Shown piece after piece: positions 7,842-11,145 of a DNA stretch of 11,145 nt (position 1 is the first letter of the stretch; every line of letters starts with the position of its first letter). The notes beneath the pieces were generated by a model that made no database searches, was not told where the DNA came from, and saw only the letters and a program-made list of their open reading frames with translations. Source of the DNA: CAVBBU01 sp963593765 (GTDB lineage Bacteria; Bacillota; Clostridia; Lachnospirales; Lachnospiraceae); the NCBI GenBank assembly GCA_963593765.1, contig CAVBBU010000069.1, positions 1 to 11,145 of the forward strand, written 5' to 3'. The position numbers were made by a program, and so were the translations under genes.

Positions 7842-8684
7842 TTATATGATTATTATATTACTAAAGCCCTTTTCTTTCAAAATATCTGCAAGCTGCATAA
7901 GATAATTTTGATCCGGAACCTTATAATGCGAATACTGCTTCCTAACACCCATAGGTCTGTATGCGATAATTTTAATTCTTATATCTCCATAGGATAAACA
8001 AGGCAAAAGAAAATCCCCCATTTGCTGTATGCTTTTTTTAGTATCATACAAATCAGGAACAATTACAGACCTAACCTCATACAGCTTTCCTACACTCGCA
8101 AGATATTTTGCATTTTCTAAAATCATGCTATTTGACGAACCGGTTACCCTTATATGCTCATTCTCATCAAATGCCTTTATATCTAGCATTACTCCATCTG
8201 TTACCTTAAGAAGCTCTGGGTGGCTTTCAAATGGTATAGTTCCATTACTATCTATCAGCGTTCCAAGCTTGTCCTTTTTTGCTAGGCAAAAAAGCTCCCT
8301 TAGAAAATCCGGCTGCAGCATACACTCACCACCCGAAACACTTATGCCTCTTATATAAGGTATCTGATTTTTAACTCTTTCATATACCTCCTCCGGCGAC
8401 ATAAGGCAGGTTCGTGGCGAGCTGTCATGTGTGCAAACGTGTATGCAGGTATCGCACTGAATACATTTTGATGGCTCAAATACTACTTTTCCATCTTCCT
8501 TTTTGGACAATGCTCCTGCTGGGCATTTTGATACGCAAGCTCCGCAATTAGTACACATCCCTCTAGTTTCCGGATTATGACAATATTTACAATCTATATT
8601 ACAGCCCTGCAAAAAAATCGCCGTTCGATTTCCCGGTCCGTCTACACTACTAAATGGAATAATTCGGTTTACTACCGCCTTCAT
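7842..8684 (-). CDS. yjjW: YjjW-type glycyl radical enzyme activase (radical SAM)
   Basis: Radical SAM protein expected to install the glycyl radical on the YjjI enzyme encoded just upstream. The 280 residues contain the SAM-cluster motif C28-x3-C32-x2-C35 (GCNIDCKYCHNPE). Between it and the rest of the barrel is an inserted ferredoxin-like segment with two CX2CX2CX3C clusters (C44/C47/C50/C54 and C74/C77/C80/C84), as in activases of diol-dehydratase-type and benzylsuccinate-synthase-type glycyl radical enzymes but not PflA. SGGE at 117-120 is the SAM-binding GGE motif. The N-terminal FSSVDGPGNRTAIFLQGC is typical of activases. The start ATG follows the yjjI stop with no gap, preceded by AAAGG, indicating tight coupling. 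Function as an activase is very likely; the specific partner is inferred from adjacency. Confidence 0.93.
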   Translation of the reverse strand: MKAVVNRIIPFSSVDGPGNRTAIFLQGCNIDCKYCHNPETRGMCTNCGACVSKCPAGALSKKEDGKVVFEPSKCIQCDTCIHVCTHDSSPRTCLMSPEEVYERVKNQIPYIRGISVSGGECMLQPDFLRELFCLAKKDKLGTLIDSNGTIPFESHPELLKVTDGVMLDIKAFDENEHIRVTGSSNSMILENAKYLASVGKLYEVRSVIVPDLYDTKKSIQQMGDFLLPCLSYGDIRIKIIAYRPMGVRKQYSHYKVPDQNYLMQLADILKEKGFSNIIII

Positions 8685-10229
8685 TTAACGTACCTTTCTA
8701 TCAAAGATATGACCGTTTTGTGCCGCACCAAGTCCTAGCGCTGTAGTATCCTGAAGAACTGCCTGTCCACTCGAAAGCTTTTCTAATTCCGAACGCTTTA
8801 CTAGATATCCTGTTACTCTTATTACATCACTGTCGCTTGAATAAAATGACAGGTATCTAAGATCCATCTTAAATGCACCCTTGATTATATCTAGTACATA
8901 TTCAGGATTTCTATGAACAGTCATATCTATAGGGAATATATCCCCTGTTCCCGAAACAAAATACTTGTGGAACTTGCTAAGAACCTTAAGCTGGTCTATA
9001 AGCTCATCCGGCTCCTCGCCTATAGGTATTCTAGTTCCCGGTGTAATGTCTATATCATCAGAAATTCCAACCTGAGCATGAAGAAGGAAATGTCCGCCTG
9101 TTCCCTCGCAGTATTTGTTATTATGATTAAGGTTAAACTCCTTTATTATATCCATAATCTCGACACCGAGGTCATTGGCATTTTCATCATGTCCAAAGCG
9201 ACCTTTAATTCCTTCCTTTTCAAGGAGTATATTGACACATTCTGCAAGACCTACAAGGCCATACATTCCAGAAAAGCGATCTCTGTGTATAAAGCCCTCC
9301 TTAGCGAGGAAGTTGTTTTCAAAAAATCCGCTCTCCTCAACCTCGAATTTTATTCTTGCATCCATATATCTTGCCATAATATCAAGCACATATGGAAGCT
9401 CTCTTTCCTTAAAATCCTTAATATTTTTTGCCCTCTTTGCTATATTGCCAAGTATAAGCCTTGACAGAGTATAAGAGCCGCCACCAAGCAAAAGTCCATT
9501 GTAGCAGCTTGCTATAACATATCCCTCGCCGAGCTCACTCTTAAACATCTTGTGGTTTGCAAAGCTAGGCTTAGCACTATGCATGGCACAGTCTATAGCC
9601 TTTAGTGCAAAGTCATCTGGGGTAATATCCTCATCATACTTAAAGCTTAAGTTAGGTACAGCATTTTCTAGTTCCTTTTCTACCTCTAACAAAAGCCTGC
9701 CTGTCTTTGTTTCATAAGGGCCTATATTTGCATGGGAAAATGAATCCAGAATTGTTCTATCCATCTGAATAAGGAAAAGCCTTAAAAGCTTTTTTGCCTG
9801 CTTTTCATCTACAGTATCTATATATGGCTCTAAAAGCTCATCAAGCTGACCTACATAAACAGGATAGTTTGTAACACTTGGAACATGCTTATAGAAAATC
9901 ATAAGACTATTTAATGCCTCATACAAATCAGTTGGAGGCTCAAGCTGAAGAAACTTACTTCCCTCCTTTAAAAACTTAGCATAGTCAGGAATTATATAAC
10001 GTGGACGCATAGGAGCATGTCCCTCGAAAAGATCGCAAATACATCTTTCTTCTATAGGCACATTAAGCAGCTCATCAAGTCCCTCCGGAAGATCTAAAAC
10101 CTCCATAAGAGAATCTGCCTTGTTTGCAAGAGTAGTAACCTTTTGCTCATGCGTAAGTGTAGCACTCTTTATAGTATCTAAAATCTCTTTTCTTGTTTGA
10201 TTAACTCTTTCCATAGAAATATCACGCAT
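8685..10229 (-). CDS. yjjI: YjjI-type glycyl radical enzyme, substrate unknown
   Basis: Resembles E. coli YjjI (about 516 aa), a short glycyl radical enzyme whose reaction I do not know to be established. The 514 residues end with the radical-site motif RVTGYLVKR (471-479), giving G474 as the likely radical glycine, 40 residues before the C-terminus. The best candidate for the thiyl-radical cysteine is C242 in the Gly-rich stretch IASCYNGLLLGGGSYTL; C63, C65, C214, C331 and C374 are the other cysteines. No CxxC pair precedes the glycine, arguing against an anaerobic ribonucleotide reductase, and the length is far below pyruvate formate-lyase (about 760). The ATG at 10227-10229 has AGGAGG 9 bases upstream, overlapping the udp stop. 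Its position between udp and the nucleoside transporter suggests action on a nucleoside-derived compound, an inference only. Confidence 0.9.
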   Translation of the reverse strand: MRDISMERVNQTRKEILDTIKSATLTHEQKVTTLANKADSLMEVLDLPEGLDELLNVPIEERCICDLFEGHAPMRPRYIIPDYAKFLKEGSKFLQLEPPTDLYEALNSLMIFYKHVPSVTNYPVYVGQLDELLEPYIDTVDEKQAKKLLRLFLIQMDRTILDSFSHANIGPYETKTGRLLLEVEKELENAVPNLSFKYDEDITPDDFALKAIDCAMHSAKPSFANHKMFKSELGEGYVIASCYNGLLLGGGSYTLSRLILGNIAKRAKNIKDFKERELPYVLDIMARYMDARIKFEVEESGFFENNFLAKEGFIHRDRFSGMYGLVGLAECVNILLEKEGIKGRFGHDENANDLGVEIMDIIKEFNLNHNNKYCEGTGGHFLLHAQVGISDDIDITPGTRIPIGEEPDELIDQLKVLSKFHKYFVSGTGDIFPIDMTVHRNPEYVLDIIKGAFKMDLRYLSFYSSDSDVIRVTGYLVKRSELEKLSSGQAVLQDTTALGLGAAQNGHIFDRKVR

Positions 10230-10243
10230 GGTAATAGTCCTCC

Positions 10244-11017
10244 TTATTTATTATCTTCCTTAATCAGCCTTCTAATAGCTCCGATAGCTACACGTATAGC
10301 CATATCGGTATCATGTGCTACTGGATTTGGAAGCCCTTCCTTTTCTCTTTCCTGATTTGCCATAACAAGAAATACTGAGCCGCAGCGAACATGCAGCGTA
10401 CTTGCAACTATAAAGAGTGCTGCAGATTCCATCTCTGATGCAAGGCAGCCTAGCTTCTTCCAAGCCTCCCATTTGTTTAAAAGCTCATAGCTAACTGGCA
10501 TAAGCTCTGGCGAGTGCTGGCCATAAAAGGCATCCTTACATTGCACTACGCCTACATGGCAGGTTTGATTAAGCTCCTTTGCCGAAGCCCTAAGTGCGTT
10601 AGTTACATCAAGATTTGCAACAGCAGGAAATTCTATTGGTGCATACTCTCTGCTAGTTCCCTCCATTCGTATAGCTCCGCTTGCAACAACAAGGTCTGCA
10701 CTCTTAACCTCTAGCTGCATACCACCGCAGGTTCCTACACGGATAAATGTATCTGCACCGCACTTTACCAGCTCTTCCATAGCGATAGATGCAGACGGAC
10801 CACCTATTCCGGTTGATGTTACGCTAACCTTTACACCATCTAAAAATCCAGTATAGGTTACAAACTCCCTGCTATCTGCAACTAGTCTTGCATCATCAAA
10901 ATATGCTGCTATCTTTTCACAGCGTTTTGGATCTCCGGGAAGAATGACATATCTTCCTACATCTCCCTCTCCTACCTGAATGTGATATTGCTTATCTGGA
11001 TTTTCTGAATACTTCAT
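10244..11017 (-). CDS. udp: Uridine phosphorylase
   Basis: Phosphorolysis of uridine (and probably deoxyuridine) to uracil and (deoxy)ribose-1-phosphate; member of the NP-I/PNP_UDP_1 family. Residues are numbered from the upstream ATG at 11021-11023. Visible motifs are VILPGDPKRCEKIA (26-39) for phosphate, STGIGGPSASIAMEEL (70-85), the family signature FIRVGTCGGMQ (93-103), the base-binding region DAFYGQH (164-170), and LASEMESAAL (194-203), where the Glu-Met-Glu contacts ribose. I prefer the second ATG at 11015-11017 (257 aa), because GGAGG at 11024-11028 is 6 bases from it but directly abuts the first ATG. First gene after the promoter region; yjjI starts 14 bases after its stop. Purine nucleoside activity cannot be excluded from sequence alone. 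Confidence 0.93.
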   Translation of the reverse strand: MKYSENPDKQYHIQVGEGDVGRYVILPGDPKRCEKIAAYFDDARLVADSREFVTYTGFLDGVKVSVTSTGIGGPSASIAMEELVKCGADTFIRVGTCGGMQLEVKSADLVVASGAIRMEGTSREYAPIEFPAVANLDVTNALRASAKELNQTCHVGVVQCKDAFYGQHSPELMPVSYELLNKWEAWKKLGCLASEMESAALFIVASTLHVRCGSVFLVMANQEREKEGLPNPVAHDTDMAIRVAIGAIRRLIKEDNK

Positions 11018-11023
11018 ATGCAT

Positions 11024-11028
11024 CCTCC
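11024..11028 (-). promoter_or_regulatory. Ribosome binding site deciding the udp start
   Basis: GGAGG on the minus strand touches the first in-frame ATG (11021-11023) and sits 6 bases from the second (11015-11017). Normal Shine-Dalgarno spacing therefore supports the second ATG and a protein two residues shorter. Confidence 0.7.
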
Positions 11029-11050
11029 ATTTGTTTTGGTTTTACTTGTT

Positions 11051-11062
11051 TTGACCGGTTAA
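11051..11062. promoter_or_regulatory. Near-perfect palindrome TTGACCGGTTAA in the udp leader, possible operator
   Basis: The 12-base element is palindromic except for one mismatched pair, centred on ACCGGT. It lies between the predicted transcription start and the udp ribosome binding site, where a repressor could block elongation or initiation. It does not fit the CcpA cre spacing. The size and GC-rich centre stand out in an otherwise A/T-rich leader. A chance palindrome cannot be excluded. Confidence 0.3.
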
Positions 11063-11097
11063 GCTTATTTTTGTTTTTTTGATTACTTTTAGACTTA

Positions 11098-11106
11098 ATT
11101 ATAACA
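11098..11106 (-). promoter_or_regulatory. Extended -10 promoter (TGTTATAAT) for the operon
   Basis: A perfect TATAAT hexamer preceded by TG with one base between (TGTTATAAT) forms a consensus extended -10 element about 80 bases upstream of the udp start, reading in the operon direction. At 17 bases spacing the -35 position (11121-11126) reads AGGAAA, a poor match. A TTGCAT at 11128-11133 is too far (24 bases). Extended -10 promoters often tolerate a weak -35. Transcription would start near 11091, leaving a leader of roughly 70 bases. Confidence 0.6.
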
Positions 11107-11110
11107 TGTT
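11103..11110. promoter_or_regulatory. 8-base palindrome AACATGTT overlapping the -10 element
   Basis: A perfect inverted repeat that shares bases with the extended -10 of the operon promoter. A regulator bound here would occlude RNA polymerase. The flanks do not extend the symmetry, so it is a short and weak candidate. Confidence 0.2.
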
Positions 11111-11145
11111 TGTATCTAATTTTCCTTATGCAAAATAATATATGA

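Noticed and set aside
8913..9464. Plus-strand open frame of 183 codons within yjjI
   Set aside because: Antisense to conserved glycyl radical enzyme sequence, with no family resemblance; the other short plus-strand frames in the window are rejected on the same grounds.
11051..11062. CcpA cre site in the udp leader
   Set aside because: The CG centre lacks TG and CA at the required four-base spacing.
11107..11145. End of an upstream gene or a short peptide at the right edge
   Set aside because: Only a five-codon plus-strand frame (ATG at 11128) and no convincing coding signal; too little sequence to decide.
1..11145. CRISPR array, tRNA/rRNA genes, insertion sequence or prophage
   Set aside because: No regularly spaced direct repeats, RNA-gene-like folds, transposase or phage proteins; the strand is packed with metabolic and repair genes.

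Overview
The window reads as one continuous leftward (minus-strand) transcription unit of eleven genes. Codon use is AT-rich with many ATA isoleucine codons, most genes have purine-rich AGGAGG-type ribosome binding sites, and spacing is very tight: the largest gap is 29 bases and several genes overlap. Together with the protein families (NupOPQ-type nucleoside ABC transporter, CAE-type tetrameric cytidine deaminase, long U32 protein) this suggests an anaerobic low-GC Firmicute, most likely a Clostridia/Lachnospiraceae-type organism. The lineage is an inference; no rRNA or lineage marker is present.

Layout in transcription order, from the right edge leftward. A non-coding promoter region (about 11024-11145) carries an extended -10 element. 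Next come uridine phosphorylase (udp), a YjjI-type glycyl radical enzyme, and its YjjW-type radical SAM activase. They are followed by a three-gene nucleoside ABC transporter (two-domain ATPase nupO, permeases nupP and nupQ), deoxyribose-phosphate aldolase (deoC) and cytidine deaminase (cdd). The Holliday-junction motor genes ruvA and ruvB follow without a visible break, then a long U32-family protein that runs off the left edge.

The first eight genes form a coherent nucleoside uptake and catabolism module. NupOPQ would import nucleosides, Cdd converts (deoxy)cytidine to (deoxy)uridine, Udp splits off uracil to give (deoxy)ribose-1-phosphate, and DeoC cleaves deoxyribose-5-phosphate to acetaldehyde and glyceraldehyde-3-phosphate. 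The phosphopentomutase that should link Udp to DeoC, and the BMP-family substrate-binding lipoprotein that should feed the transporter, are not in the window.

The most interesting element is the glycyl radical enzyme/activase pair inserted between nucleoside phosphorolysis and nucleoside transport. YjjI/YjjW also sits beside deoCABD in E. coli, so the association recurs across phyla, but I know of no established reaction for it. This is the best candidate for an undescribed anaerobic step of nucleoside or pentose-phosphate breakdown. Other points of note are corrected start codons for ruvB and udp, a palindrome-rich leader, ruvAB-U32 housekeeping genes joined to a catabolic operon, and an excess of CTATAG/TATAGCTATA palindromes.
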